From positions 58,258,181 to 58,322,180 of the forward strand of contig NC_058340.1 of the NCBI RefSeq assembly GCF_905475395.1: a stretch of DNA of 64,000 nucleotides, read 5' to 3'. Shown piece by piece: positions 51,216 through 63,914 of the stretch. This DNA comes from Chrysoperla carnea. Its lineage: Eukaryota; Arthropoda; Insecta; Neuroptera; Chrysopidae. The notes under the pieces are model-generated. The model searched no databases. It had not been told where the DNA came from and saw only the letters and a list, made by a program, of their open reading frames with translations. Position 1 is the first letter of the stretch. Every line of letters begins with the position of its first letter. The position numbers were made by a program, and so were the translations under genes.

Positions 51216-53639
51216 GACGTGTTACTGCCTGACGTCAATAGTAATTTTGATAAATGTAGAGTAAAATCGTGTGCTAACACATTTCAAAAATAGTACGATC
51301 GAGTAAATGCTTAAATAAATTCGTAAAAAAATTTGATTGCAAAATATTGCATTTATTTTTGTTAAAACTTAAAACGCCATTAGACTTGATTCTAGAAAAT
51401 AGATACTTTGAAAAAAATGATAAACAACTGACATATTATTACATCGCCCATAGCACCTTCGTTATTTTAATGAGTGCAAAAGGTAGGTATATTCACTAAT
51501 TAAAAAATAAAATACGCCGTCATAAGATTTTTTTAAGTATAACGTTTCTTCAAAAACCATCAAATTTTATGAAAAAAGAAAGAATTTCATTTTTAAAATA
51601 TCATTAATTTTAATATATATATTTTTTTAAAAACTTCGTTCAACATCAAATTCATATTATCCATGATGGCTGACTATGTGAGGGCGCTCTTTTTAATAGT
51701 TCTTTGGCTCAAAACACAACACACAAAAATGATTATACACAAAAATGTTACTTTGTAAACTTTGTATACAAAAAAAAAAGTATAATAAAGCCAGAAAGAA
51801 TTATTATTAAAATGAATAAGATATATTTCATAAAGGATATGAATTATTTTGTATCCTTATCTGATGCTGATATGATGATGATGATAATTTTTAACTGCAT
51901 ATGAGAGTGCCTGAAGCAAGGTTTGGCGGTCGACAGATGTAGGAACCCTATAAAAATAATAATATATATTTTGTGGACGCAAAACAAGAATAGATGAAGT
52001 TTTTATTCTTTTAGTTCTTCCTTTACCCGTCCGTCATAATATAGATTTGTATGACGTCGCTCAGTTGTATGTATGTATATAAATACCTTGTTCTTTCTTT
52101 GCTAAAAATTTTTTACCTGTATTCGCATTTGTTAAAAGTATATTTTTATATTTTAATGTATGTATACTTCTCGTATTTATTTACCTGTTACATGGTATAA
52201 TATGTCCTTTGTAGGGGCATCCGTAGTCAAAAATCAAGGGCCATTTAATCCGTGGTCCAAGTGACGAGTTAGTAGATACAAACTTTTTTTATCCTGTATG
52301 TGTTAACAGAAAATTATTCACAGCACAAATAGTAAAAAAAAATTCAGGAAGTTTGCAAGCTTTGAATGGCTTGAAAAATGAGATGCAGTTGTAAATAGCA
52401 AATTTTGAGCACTTTCAGTCGTTTTTTCTTTACTAATACGTATTGTTACTAACCTTTTTTTTACATACATTAGCCAATGATTATTTTCAACTTATTAATA
52501 CAACGGACAAAAGAAATCGTTGAAAAACAGCCAATGCAGTCGCAACCTCAATTTTATTTATTAGCTTTTTTAATCTTCAATTCGCTTTGCTCTCAAAGGA
52601 GTTCCCCTCCTGACCCTCGTGGAGGGTCTGATGTCAGCAAAAAGTTTCTCCCAAAATACGTAATTTTGGAGAATTTTTACGATTTTCTGGGAGATTGCGA
52701 TGTGTGTAATAAAATTTTACGACCTATTCTGTTAATTTGACTTTATTTCGGGTCGATTGGTGAAAAATCTTTCTAGCATGTATAGAACTAAAAATATAAT
52801 TTTGGTGGTTGTTTTTACGGGGAGTTGCAATGGAAAGTTCAAGTTTTTCCTGTAGACTTCAAGTAATTTCGAGTCGAATGCCGAAAACCAGAGAAAAAGC
52901 TGTCGATCAATTGCTAGGATTTTGACATAAATGCGAAACGTCGAAATATGATACAAGAAAGATTTCTGACGTAATAAATAAAATAATGAGATTGATGGAA
53001 CGGCGATAGATGAGGCAAAAAGAATTATGACGACAGGAATAGATTTACGAACTACTTGAAGAAAAAAGTATTATGACAGTACAAAACAAGTGTATCATTT
53101 TCTGTTGCATGAATTACTTAATGCATTTTAATTTTACGACAAACATCTAAAAAATATCCAACTTTTATTGTAAATCAACAATTTATTTGATGAAAATGTC
53201 AGTAATTCCACAGAATAATATTTATTTTTTTTGCTTGCGTTACAGTTTACAAAACTTGTTTAAATAAAATTGTCACGGAAATTTTGAATATGATTTCCGA
53301 TATGATGTCTTTAAATTATTATGTGTATTATGTGATTATTTCTCACACTTGAAGATTTATTTTCAAAATTTGAAATGCATATGTGCATTTTAAACAAAAT
53401 TGTAATAACTAACTACGTCACAATAAATACAAAACAGTTGGTATAAAATTTGAATTACTTTTTAAAATAAATATGTAGTACAAAATACATTTGACGAGAA
53501 AAAAAAATACATTTTGTTAAAGAATAGATTTCGCATAAATTGGAATATGTTAAAATTTTTATATCGTATTATTCAGAAAATTTTATGAAAAATATTTTTT
53601 GAATGAGATTGAAACAAGCAAAATTGAAAAACACCCGAA
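51216..53639. other. intron, nothing coding recognised
   Basis: The 87-residue plus frame at 52477-52740 is the longest. It shows no family motif, and its segment 52680-52790 recurs partly at 55275-55345 (ATTTCGGGTCGA / ATTTTGAGTCGA with TTTCTAGCATGTATAGAAC). This indicates another diverged dispersed repeat. Confidence 0.4.
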
Positions 53640-53956
53640 AAATTTTTCGGCCACGGAACCCTACTCTCGCATTTGAAACATATCTAAGAACACTCTCCAT
53701 TAAATTGCCTTTTCCTTAAAACTTTTTCCAAACTGAGCCGATTTGGAAGATCATCGCCAATTTTTAGTTTTTCTGGTACGTAATCCTATATTCGCACTTG
53801 AAATACTAGCTAAGAACACTGTCCATTAAAATACCTTTCAAGCAAAACCAAAAAAATCAAAATCGGTTCATCCGTTTAGGCGCTACGATGCCACAGACAC
53901 ACACACACACATAGCGGTCAAACTTATAACACCCCTTTTTTTAGTTCGAGGGTTAA
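53640..53956 (-). repeat. family E, inverted copy
   Basis: Reverse orientation: AAACTGAGCCGATTTGGAAG, ATCATCGCC, TTTAGGCGCTACGATGCCAC, a (CA)n tract and ACACCCCTTTTTTTAGTTCG. It contains two successive copies of the TAAGAACACT(C/G)TCCATTAAA block. Confidence 0.8.
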
Positions 53957-55862
53957 TTAAAATAAGAATATTCTAAAGTATTTAAAATTTAGTTTAAATT
54001 TAGAAGTAGATTTTAGGCGATATCTAAAAATCAATCCACCCAGAAATGAACCTGTTTTTTATATTTTTGAGTCAAAATTACTTTATCTATCCAATTTTAT
54101 AAAATTCTCAAATAAAAATTGTTTCTTTATTATCTCGATTTTTTTTTTAAAGGAGTAAGTAGCCCTGTGTCTAAAAAAACGCACGAATTTACATCGAGTA
54201 TACTATAATGTGTGAGTGACACTGGGTGCAAGCCCTTGGATGTCGTATCATTTTCTAGGGAAATATTAACTCAAGAAATACACAAGTCGAACCCATTTGA
54301 CGACCCTTCGATTAAACTAACATTCGTAGACTAATATCTCGAAAGCAATTTCTTCAGTCTCTACGTCCAACCGCAAAGTAAATCAGATTTTAGATTACCT
54401 ATTTAGGGCAATTGGTCCGTGATACAGTGCCGAAAAAAAAAACTAAACTATTGTTGCCTATCATAATTATTTACAACTTTCAAACTAAAATTTGCAAAAA
54501 AATTCAATAATCTTTATGTATCTTTAAAATTTTTTAAGCTTCCTCCCTCTCGATTTTAAAATCCACCTTTTCGTTTTTTTAAAGGTATACCTTAACGATT
54601 ACGGATCTTATGATATTAGATCTGTTACATCAGTATTTTGTATAGTATTATTATTATCATCTTAGACATTTGTTTATAAAAGGTGCATTTACCTATAAAA
54701 AAGAAGAATTTGTGTTCTTGATATTTTTTGGATAAGTAATATAATATTGAATATAAGTGAACTCCAAATTGTTTTATAATTTCAGTTGTTCAAGAGAGTT
54801 TTTTTTCGAAAGTATTGAATTTCATGCAAACAGAAGAATAAAAAAAAAGATAATTATAGCATAAAATGATAATAAAAGATTGTAAAATGCCGCTTATAAA
54901 AACAGTAATATAATCAATACGTTTATCATTTATACTTATTTGTAAAAATATTACAAAAATAATGGTGCAGTCTGCTATGTAGATTATTTTGATAATCAAT
55001 AGAGAACGAAGCATCATTACAGAACTTCTGCATCAATATCGTAGCAAAATAAAAATTAATTAATCTAATTGAACTTTTGGACCCGACAAAATCCGTTATT
55101 GAGCATGATTAATTTTTGCAGGATCTCGTATTTAAAAAATGCTCCTAAACGTAAAAGTGCAGATTGTCGGTGGGTAACTCGGTAGGATATTGTTTTACAA
55201 ATAAGTAAAATTGACCGAAACTTCGAAAAAAATTTTACCATGTAATTGAATGAAATTTTTGTTAATTTTGCTTTATTTTGAGTCGACTTGTGAAAATCTC
55301 ATCTTTCTAGCATGTATAGAACAGAGAATTGTAATTTTTGAGCGGTTTTTCGCGCGCTTTCTTAACAATTCTATGCCAATGATTTGATATTAGGCATATT
55401 TTTTATATGATTTTTCTTAGTGCCATGCATAATACCTTGAATCTTGCATTAATGACCCGTTCTGATGCAGTGCTGTAACTTTAGTAGCTACTAAAAGTAT
55501 TCCTAGCTGTAGACTCGCCAGTCTAATTATATAGATTGTTAAAAGATGAATTATGTCAATTATTCAATTAAACTTAGGTAGCTTTTTGAAATATTTATGA
55601 ATAATTAAAAATTACAAGAAGAAAATTGAACATAATCATTTTCCTTCCATTTCTATATTAATTTCTATTAAAATATTTAATGAATTTTAATAGATTAATA
55701 TTATTAATATAAATGTAAGTAATATACCTACATATTAAAGAAAATAAAATATCTTAGCAACAGTTTAAGTCCTTCCTGAAATGTATCTCGAATTATTTTT
55801 TAATGAATTCCGTTTATAAATACGTTATTTTATATTTTAGAGATGTATTTCATATTATTTTT
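53957..55862. other. intron, nothing recognised
   Basis: AT-rich; short frames only. The 75-residue hydrophobic minus frame at 54790-55017 has no motif. Confidence 0.4.
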
Positions 55863-56484
55863 AACCGACTTCAAACAAAAAAGGAGGAGGTTCTCAATTC
55901 GACTTTTTTTTTATGTTTGTTACTTCAGAACTTTCGACTGGGTGATCCGATTTTGATGATTCTTTATCTATTTGAAAGCTGATGCTTACCGTGTGGTCCC
56001 ATTTTTTTGGCATCCAGAAAACCATATGAGAAAATTCATGAGAAAACCATAAAAGTGTTAAATATTCATTAAGTATGCACGACAAGAGGACGAATAACTC
56101 AATATCACGCCTATTAATTTCGATGATTCTTTTTTCAGTGACAAATTAGTTAGTGTACTTCAGATACACTAAAAATCACAAAATAAATTTAACAAAAATA
56201 AAACCGACTTCAAAAGAAAAACTTTTCCAAAACAAATTAATATGCACTAAAAAGTAAAAAAATAACGATACTATAATGTAGTTAGAATTATTGTTATTTT
56301 TGGAGTCGATGTCAGTCAATCTAGTGTAGAAAACTGTTCCGTCAGAGTTGTTTCCTTGGCCGACACCGACTCCAAAAATAACAATAATTTTAACTACATT
56401 ATATTATCGTTATTTTTTTACTTTTTAGTGCATATTAATTTGTTTTGGAAAAGTTTTTCTCTTGAAGTCGGTTTTCTTTTTGTT
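55863..56484 (+). mobile_element. family B, copy 3 (most complete), ending in a large hairpin
   Basis: Starts AACCGACTTCAAACAAAAAA with GGAGGAGGTT and ends GAAGTCGGTTTTCTTTTTGT. The last 270 bp fold back on themselves. Paired blocks are AAACCGACTTCAA, AACTTTTCCAAAACAAATTA, TATTGTTATTTTTGGAGTCG and their complements, around a loop at about 56320-56360. The terminal AACCGACTT and AAGTCGGTT are inverted repeats, suggesting a non-autonomous DNA element. Confidence 0.85.
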
Positions 56485-56984
56485 AATAGTTTTTTTTATT
56501 GATATTTAGGATCCAAAAATATATTAGTGAGTTTTTCACACTCTATATCACATAATCCTTATTAAAAAGAGTACATAGACTCGCTTCTCGTTTTTATCGA
56601 AATACCGACAAAAGATTAAATTTTAATAATTGTTAACAAATATATATTATTGTATATATGTCGATATTATACTATTGATATCATTAATCTCTCTCTTTAT
56701 ATTCAATATTCTCTCACATCTCACATACAAATATGTTACAATTTTCTTCATAAAGTTGTCACGGATGAAATATTCGTCATATCAATATTGAAACACATAT
56801 GAATTAAATATTTCATATTTTATATATATTAATTAATTATGAAAAATGTATATGGATTTGTTAAAAATGATAAATTACATTCAATATGACAAAATTTTTG
56901 TTTGTTTTAAAAAGAATAAAATATAGGCCAGAAAATCGTCGAAAGATGGGGAGGGTAGAGCCGTAGTAGGAGGCAGCTTTGAAA

Positions 56985-57110
56985 TCTTAAGGATGTACGA
57001 ACGCCAGAGCAATTTTGGATAAACGGCTTGATTATTTTTTATATGAAGTTGGACTAAGTCTAAATCAATTCTGAAAATTTGGGGGGGGGGTTGATTGGAC
57101 ATTTTTTAAA
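56985..57110. repeat. family C outer block, fragment
   Basis: TTAAGGATGTACGAACGCCA and TCTGAAAATTTGGGGG match the end of the long family C copies. A run of ten G is at about 57079. Confidence 0.65.
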
Positions 57111-57209
57111 AACAGTCCTTTTCAGGATTTTTTTAAGACAGTCCTTTTTACTAATTATTCGATCGTTTCCGCGTCGGTTCAAGATACTCCCTTAGATATG
57201 ATATCTAAT

Positions 57210-57483
57210 CACTACATAGTATAAAACAAAGTCGCTTCCCGCTGTCTGTGTCTCTGATGCTTAGATCTTCAAAACTACGTTACGGATTTTGATGCGGTTT
57301 TTTTTAATAGATAGAGTGGGAAGTTTATATGTATAATATATGCACAATATAGTAGATAAATACTGATAATTTAAGGGGTTTCTAATGTGATGTCGTATAT
57401 AAACACATTTGTGTATATAAAGACATTCTGTAGTATATTTAGTATCAGCATTGCACCCGTGCGAAGCCGAGGCGGGTCACTAG
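57210..57483 (-). repeat. family G element, longer copy
   Basis: In reverse it begins ACTAGTGACCCGCCTCGGCT, then TCGCACGGGTGCAATGC, and ends AGCGGGAAGCGACTTTGTTT. Many insect genomes carry repeats with this GACCCGCC...CGGGTGCAA form. No coding frame here. Confidence 0.75.
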
Positions 57484-57663
57484 TAAATTATATTGGAAGT
57501 AATATGTGTATGTGGTAGGTACGGGTTAATGTGTGTGCATGTTAACATAGTGAATTATTAAAAAAAATTAATTTTTACTTTGTATTTTAATTACAAAATT
57601 AATATTATTAATCATTAACTATTTTATTTAAATAATAATAATATTTGAATAAGTTAATACTTA

Positions 57664-58432
57664 CAAGGTTTTCAAAAAGTATCGGAACCTACTCTAGTTG
57701 ATCTTAGAAATTAAGAATTGAGAAAAATAAAAGTGAAACAGAAAAAATGAGTAAAAACCTAATTGATTAGATAGAGTATGAATTTGATCTTGATCAGTAA
57801 GGTCATTTAAAAATCGATTCCTGTTCAAAACTGATAAGAAATAGAGGAAAACTAGAAAAAATATATTATTCCTTATAAAAAACCAACATTTTAAAAAAAA
57901 ATATTGAATCAGAAAATGAATGTAAACTTTCGTCTATAGTATGAAGTTATTTTTTTTTTTTTGCTACCATCAAGTAATCGAAAGCCGCATCCAAAGCGGC
58001 TTGGATTGAATGCATTTTGTGCCATTCAAAGGAGAGATAAAACAAAATTTTTTTAATTTTTGGGTCGGTCGTACATAGCTGGATCATAGGTCTAATATTG
58101 GATGTAGCTTTTATACAACTATTGATACCAAACCTATTTTTCTGAAAATGGCAGCAGTGTCTTAACTTCACCCTGAAAATCTTCAGTCAACACAGAATAA
58201 CATATTAACCGTTTTGAAGGAATTTTAAATCGAGTATTTTTATCTATAATTAGAAAAATACATAAAATATTTATAATAAAACACTTTTTATCATGATATT
58301 CGATTTTTTTAAAATCTGTTTTTGGAAAAATCTTTCTAATAAATATTGTTAGTTATTTTTATAAGAAAAAATTTCAAATTTTCTAATTTTTCTCTTACTC
58401 CTTCTTGTGCACGATACTTTTTGAAAACCCTG
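57664..58432. mobile_element. Tc1/mariner-like element (769 bp), TA target, no transposase
   Basis: The ends CAAGGTTTTCAAAAAGTATC and GATACTTTTTGAAAACCCTG differ at one position and are flanked by TA on both sides (57662-57663 and 58433-58434). A 74-residue minus frame (57947-58171) lies inside, but shows no DDE catalytic pattern. A deleted or non-autonomous copy is likely. Confidence 0.8.
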
Positions 58433-58763
58433 TATAATATATATACCTTCTACTATTATAATTAGTAATTATTCTTAATTAAGCATGCTTATGATAGATA
58501 TAAGTATAAAAATTATAAACATACTTTATATAATATAAAGTATATTTATGTATAATAATATTATTATTTATAATAGGAGTAGTATAATGGGGGCGCAGTG
58601 ACCTCGTCAATTCTTTGTCCATTAAATCACTGCCATTTTGGTTTATAATTTAGTGGTTTTTTAGTTAAAATGTTAATAAAATACAAGATGGATTTAATAA
58701 TTCGGTTTACAATAATATTCCTAAAAAAATTACCTCCCATTATTTCTTTTAGGACATGTGTTT

Positions 58764-59182
58764 TTATACCATGTATATATGAAATATACATAGTATATTA
58801 AGTTTAGTCCCAAGTTTGTAACGCTTAAAAATAATGATGCTAGGAAAAAAATTTTGTCATAGGTGTTCATAGAATCACCTAATTAGTCCATTTCCGGTTG
58901 TCCGTCCGTCCGTCCGTCTGTGGACACGATAACTCAAAAACAAAAAAAGATATGGAGCTGAAATTTTTACAGCGTACTCAGGACGTAAAAAGTGAGGTCA
59001 AGTTCGTAAATGAGCATCATAGGTCAATTGGGTCTTGGATCGTAGGACCCATCTTGTCAACCGTCTTGTCATCAGTTATTTATGTGTCACATGTTTGTAT
59101 GTGTAATGTGATAAAGAAATCAACACTGACTATGCATGGTATTTCAACAATTAACTCAGTCAATTGTTTGTTTTCGCTTGTT
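58764..59182 (+). repeat. family A, copy 10
   Basis: From TTATACCATGTATATATGAA to TGTTTGTTTTCGCTTG. It has four CCGT units and lacks the ACAACTTTTGTTTGAAAC block. The 98-residue frame at 58898-59194 lies fully inside it. Confidence 0.9.
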
Positions 59183-60233
59183 TTTTTTTTTTGATATTGC
59201 GAAATCTATACCCGTATAGCTTGAAATAATTTTTTTAAGCCAGTTGTTATGGCTTGTACCTTATTTCCATGTTTTTAGACTTTAACGACAATAAAATTGC
59301 AACATTCATTTAGTAACGGATTACTTTCATGTTTATAAATAAATTAAAATATATCTAGCGAAACTTAATTCTGCTTAAGCTAATTAGTGTTTAATAGGTA
59401 TTTCCAAAAATTCGTATTTAAGGAAAATTGAACATTTTTAGTAAAAATTTTGTTGTGAGATTATTTGTGCGGGATTTTATTTCTCTGCTCATGCTGTTTT
59501 AAAATATTTCCCTGCTGTTTTAAAATCGGTATGATAACAGAAAAATAATACGCAAAAAAGTCAAGGTATAAAGGTTGCTCTAATAATTTGTTTTTTGGGA
59601 TCACTTAATAAATTTATTAATACCTCATCCTATTTGCTTTTAAATTTTAAACAAAAATATAATGTTTCTATTTTTAATAGTTTAAACATTTAAAATAATA
59701 AATTCATATAAAATAGTTGATGTAATTGTTCGAATATTACCGAAAAGGCGAAAACTATTATTAACACTATACATGGTATGATCGTAATGGGGGTGTATTT
59801 ACCTCAAAATGTTGTTTTATTACATACGTATATAGAGTTCATTAAATATTAAAGGAGCAATCATAATATATAAATTCATATATATAAATAATAATATTTC
59901 AAAGAAAAGTTGTACAGAATAATTTTCTAATAATTCGTTTAATTATTTATTTAGAGAAAGTTATTTTGCCCTGAGACAACCTTTGTCTTAAAATAGAACT
60001 ACGATAACAGGGCTTAAACTGGATTCCAGCAGGTGTTGAATAAATAGATGGAAGAAATCATAGTAATTTATAACAATGCTCTTCAAATGTATTAATGAAC
60101 TGTCTAATAATAGTTTAGTCATTTCATATGCCATACTGTAGTTTTTAATAGCATCAAGTTGGCTAAGCACCTGTCACGAATCGACTCGAGAGTAGGTGGA
60201 CAATTTGCCGCTTATATTAGCCGTGAATTAGTT
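59183..60233. other. intron, nothing recognised
   Basis: AT-rich; only short frames. Confidence 0.4.
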
Positions 60234-60550
60234 ATAAAATATATAATTGTACGGATTGCATTTATGACTTACATTGGAAATTTAATATTATTGTCTCACT
60301 TTAAATAAATAATTATGATAATTTACATTTGAAAAATAATATTTGTGCAATTTGATTTCTTTTATTTTCACAATTTTTAATGCATTAAGTTTAATTAATT
60401 AGTGTTTTTCAATAATTTTAATTTGACATTTTCTAAATTATTAACGAATTGCAAATTAGTCATAACAGCCTTCTTTATCGCCAAAATTTTTCACTGGAAG
60501 CGCTGGCATCGATTTTATTGTCCCTACCATGACTACGCAAACAACGAATA
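60234..60550 (+). repeat. family D, copy 3
   Basis: Body matches 30820-31120 (AATTGCAAATTAGTCATAAC, TGGCATCGATTTTATTGTCC). No pogo-like left end. Confidence 0.85.
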
Positions 60551-61557
60551 GTACTTAAGTACAATCTCTTCAACCATTTCATCGTAACTTTTCTTTTAAT
60601 ATTTTACAATGCCTCCTTATAAATATGCTATTATTATATTGTTTGTGCAATATTCGATAACATTTCATGTCTACCAACAACCAATTTATCATACACCTAT
60701 ATTTATGTTTCTTAAATGTACCCAGACCCACATACATGGATGGATGATAGGTGCTGTAATTGTAATTGTTGTACCTTCGTACATGTAAGCAACATTTCCT
60801 ACACATTTAATAATTATAATTTCATTTATAATATAATCATTTATATTCAAGATAGTTACTCATTTACAGTAAACATTAAAACAATACTTATTGAGCAATC
60901 AATAAAGATATCCACAAAACATTACAAGGGTAACTTTCTTTCATGGAATTTCTTTCATATTTTGCTAAAGTAAAGTTGTTGCTAACTAATCTCCTTGCTA
61001 AATGAAGAAAATCGCCGTTTATGTACTTACTAAACTACGCTTAGGCTATAGATCCCATTGTGTTACCATATATGTGTTTAACCACCTTTCCGCTGATAAT
61101 TGCATTTATCAGAATCTCAATTTCAGAGGCTGAGTGCACCTCCTTCATGCATATACCATGCACTACATCAGCCCATCACAACTATTAATTAAATTAATTT
61201 TGTTTTAAAAAATTGTAAATTTCTTTTCTTTTACTAAAGTTATTGCTAGCCAGCAAAAACCGTGAAGATAGCTTTTAGAACAATAGAAAACTATAAAAAA
61301 GGGGTTTCCAAAAGATTCTTAGAATCGCTTTCATTTAGTAGGTATATTTTGGTATTTTTCTAATATTTCTTAGAAATTACAAACAAAATATTTCAACGGA
61401 TTTCTAATTTAAGATCAATTCAGTTTTCGGTTATAAGACATTGAAGCCTACGGTTCTATAATTTTCTATGAAAAATTGCATTTTGGATGTCTTACGTATT
61501 GCAACTTACAATTGAAGTAGTAAACGGGAAAAATAATATTTATTTTATTTTTATAAT
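60551..61557. other. intron, nothing recognised
   Basis: Overlapping frames on both strands at 60579-60973 have no motif. No repeat assigned. Confidence 0.4.
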
Positions 61558-61559
61558 TA

Positions 61560-62146
61560 CAGTGGAATCTCTTATAACTCGAACCTCGTTGTAATCCTCA
61601 GTAAGTCCATAAATACGCGGTATCCTGAATTATTCAGACTTTACAGCTCGAACAAAATGTCATTTCCCTCCGAGGTATTGTACATAGTAAAATATAATCG
61701 CACCTGTCTAAGCCGAAATTTGTGAAATTAAGGAAGTTCCCTCACTAGTAATAGAAAAAATAAATTAGTAGAAAATGATCCAAATTTTTAGTATGTTGTA
61801 GTTAACGAAACATATTATTAAATCAAAAAAAAAATTTGGGTATCTTATCGATCAATTAAAAGAGTAATTAATTAATTAAAAATACACTAAATAACATAGC
61901 ATGATATGAGGATGGTATGTTATTTAGTGTATTTTTAATTAATAAAAACTCTCTTAATTGATCGATAAGATACCCAATTTTTTTTTATTTAATAATATGT
62001 ATCGTTAACTACAACATGTCAACATACTAAAAATTCGGATCCTTATCTACTAATTTATTTTTTTCTATTACTGGCGAGGCAACATCCTTAAATGCTCTGT
62101 AATTTTTTTCATTTTCCTAGACGTTCGAGTTATGGAGATTCCACTG
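61560..62146. mobile_element. pogo-like foldback MITE (587 bp) with TA target duplication
   Basis: Ends CAGTGGAATCTC...TAACTCGAAC at 61560 and GTTCGAGTTATGGAGATTCC plus ACTG at 62146, flanked by TA on both sides. The interior is a second, longer palindrome: about 61764-61900 pairs with 61910-62057 at over 90% by eye. Shared blocks are TTTTTAGTATGTTG, GGGTATCTTATCGATCAATT and AATACACTAAATAACATA. The ends are of pogo/Tigger type. No transposase. Confidence 0.85.
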
Positions 62147-62148
62147 TA

Positions 62149-62727
62149 TTTTCAAAATAATTCGAGACTGTTGCTATGAAATTAACTTAGTTGTTAAATA
62201 GCATTAGCATTGCTTAGAACATCTTGTATTTTGTAAATTAATGTATATGGCTTTAGAAATTGTGTTAGATTTATTACGAAATTACAGAACGCTAATACAA
62301 TTAGAATAACTATCTATCTATATGTGTAGATTTTAGATTGTAGATGTGCTGTTAAACATCCCAGATTATTATTAAATAGTAACAACATGTTAATGTAAAT
62401 AGGTATACTACAATTATTATTATTAATAATGCTTCTAAAACCAACTATAAAGTGCATATTTGTATTATCATCACAGCATATAGCAGGATACAGATTGTAT
62501 TTCAAATCATTTGAGATATATGTGGACTGTAGAATCATAGTGATCCAAGATCCAAAAAAAAAGAAACTGTGTTTTTAAGTTGAAAGGAAATTATTGATTT
62601 TTACTGTTTAAAATTTATTACAAAAATAACTATTAGTCGTTCCTGAAGTATTCGAAAAATAGTGTTCTATTTATTATTTTTTTTTTTTTAATATTTGTTT
62701 TCACATAATATAAAATCAATTCTTCAT
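62149..62727. other. intron, nothing recognised
   Basis: AT-rich; the minus frame at 62314-62538 has no motif. Confidence 0.4.
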
Positions 62728-62945
62728 TAAGGTAGTGCGAGCGCAAGTCTAAGGGAGGTTTAGACTTGTGGTTGAAATTATTTGTACCTTATTTCAACTT
62801 TAATGATGAATTAACTTAGAATAAAATTTTTCGATATCTGCTTTGGTTTTCGAAATATTCGAAAGCTAAATAATTAAACAAAATTTTCAATTTTCGATAT
62901 TTTGAAAATTAATCCAGATATCGAAAAATTTTATTCATTCTTTCC
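62728..62945. repeat. family C, copy
   Basis: Starts TTAAGGTAGTGCGAGCGCAA, then the core with TTTTTCGATATCTGCTTTGG and ATCCAGATATCGAAAAATTT. Confidence 0.85.
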
Positions 62946-63870
62946 TGAAATTTCTCGAAGAAAATCATGCCAAATGGCCCTTCAATGAGTGTGGCATACA
63001 AAACGTGATCATACCACGTTGAACATATCGATTCTTGTCCGATCACCGAAAAGTGTGGCATGTAATAATTATGTTTTTTTCGTGCACACATGCCAATTTC
63101 TTTATTTTATTGAAAATGATACTTGGATCACTATGGTTCTACCGCATCGTCATATAATATTATTCGAATAATTTAAATTGATGAAATATGTGAATACACA
63201 AATAATAAATGACTCAAACATACTCAAAGGTTTTCCTACAATGTACGCCAAGTCAACACGAGATTGTGTATCTAATAATATAGCTCTGGTTGTTAAGAGG
63301 TCAGAGCAATTCGATAGAGAAGAGACTAAGTAAATTATTGTGTAATAATTGATAAATTTTTATTTTCTATTTCTTCGCTAATGATGAATATTTCCATTTT
63401 ACTTTATAACAGAAAAATTTCGAATTTTGTATTTTAAAACATTAAAATGACAATAGTGTAATTCACAAAAGTGCGTAAATTTTACAGTGCACACGAAAGC
63501 GGAGGAAGTGAATGTTTTACCGCTCGAGTAACTATTTTTTTGCGATTGTGAAATTAGTTAATTGTTGAGTGCAGTAGATTGTTATACATTGAGTGTGCAA
63601 AATTTATTTGTCGCACGTAGTTTAAGCAAAAAAATTATCTTTGTAATTTGGTCTCCCAAAACTCACCCGGATGATAAATATTACTATGATAAATATTTCT
63701 GTTTAACTAACACATCAAAAAATTCTCAACTGTAGAAGATTCTCAAATTAAAGAACTAACTAAGTTTGAAAATTCAAAATGTTTAGCTTGTTGTCATTTT
63801 TCTTTCTTCCTGAAAACCATATATAATTGAACATTGTTTTTAAATTGAATTTTGTGATAAAATTTTCTTA
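62946..63870. other. intron, mostly unassigned
   Basis: 63050-63130 shares a block with 41065-41130. The rest has no recognised feature until the splice-like site. Confidence 0.4.
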
Positions 63871-63914
63871 TTTTTAATTTTCGTTTTTATTTTTTTCAGG
63901 TAAGTTGCCGCTTT
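63871..63914 (+). promoter_or_regulatory. candidate recursive splice site 2 (63899/63900)
   Basis: TTTTTTTCAG is joined to GTAAGTTGCC, as at site 1, 19.3 kb further on. The upstream T-rich tract differs from site 1 at two of 29 positions, and the first 15 bases after CAG are identical. It would again restore a donor for exon 1. Confidence 0.7.

Noticed and set aside
52477..52740. 87-residue frame considered as an exon
   Set aside because: No recognisable domain or convincing splice sites, and part of it recurs at about 55275, which suggests a repeat.
57947..58171. 74-residue minus frame considered as transposase
   Set aside because: It lies in the Tc1/mariner-like element, but no helix-turn-helix or DDE/DDD pattern is visible. 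It may be a remnant but cannot be supported.
58898..59194. 98-residue frame starting MSVRPSVCGHDN
   Set aside because: Entirely within family A copy 10; a by-product of the CCGT repeat.
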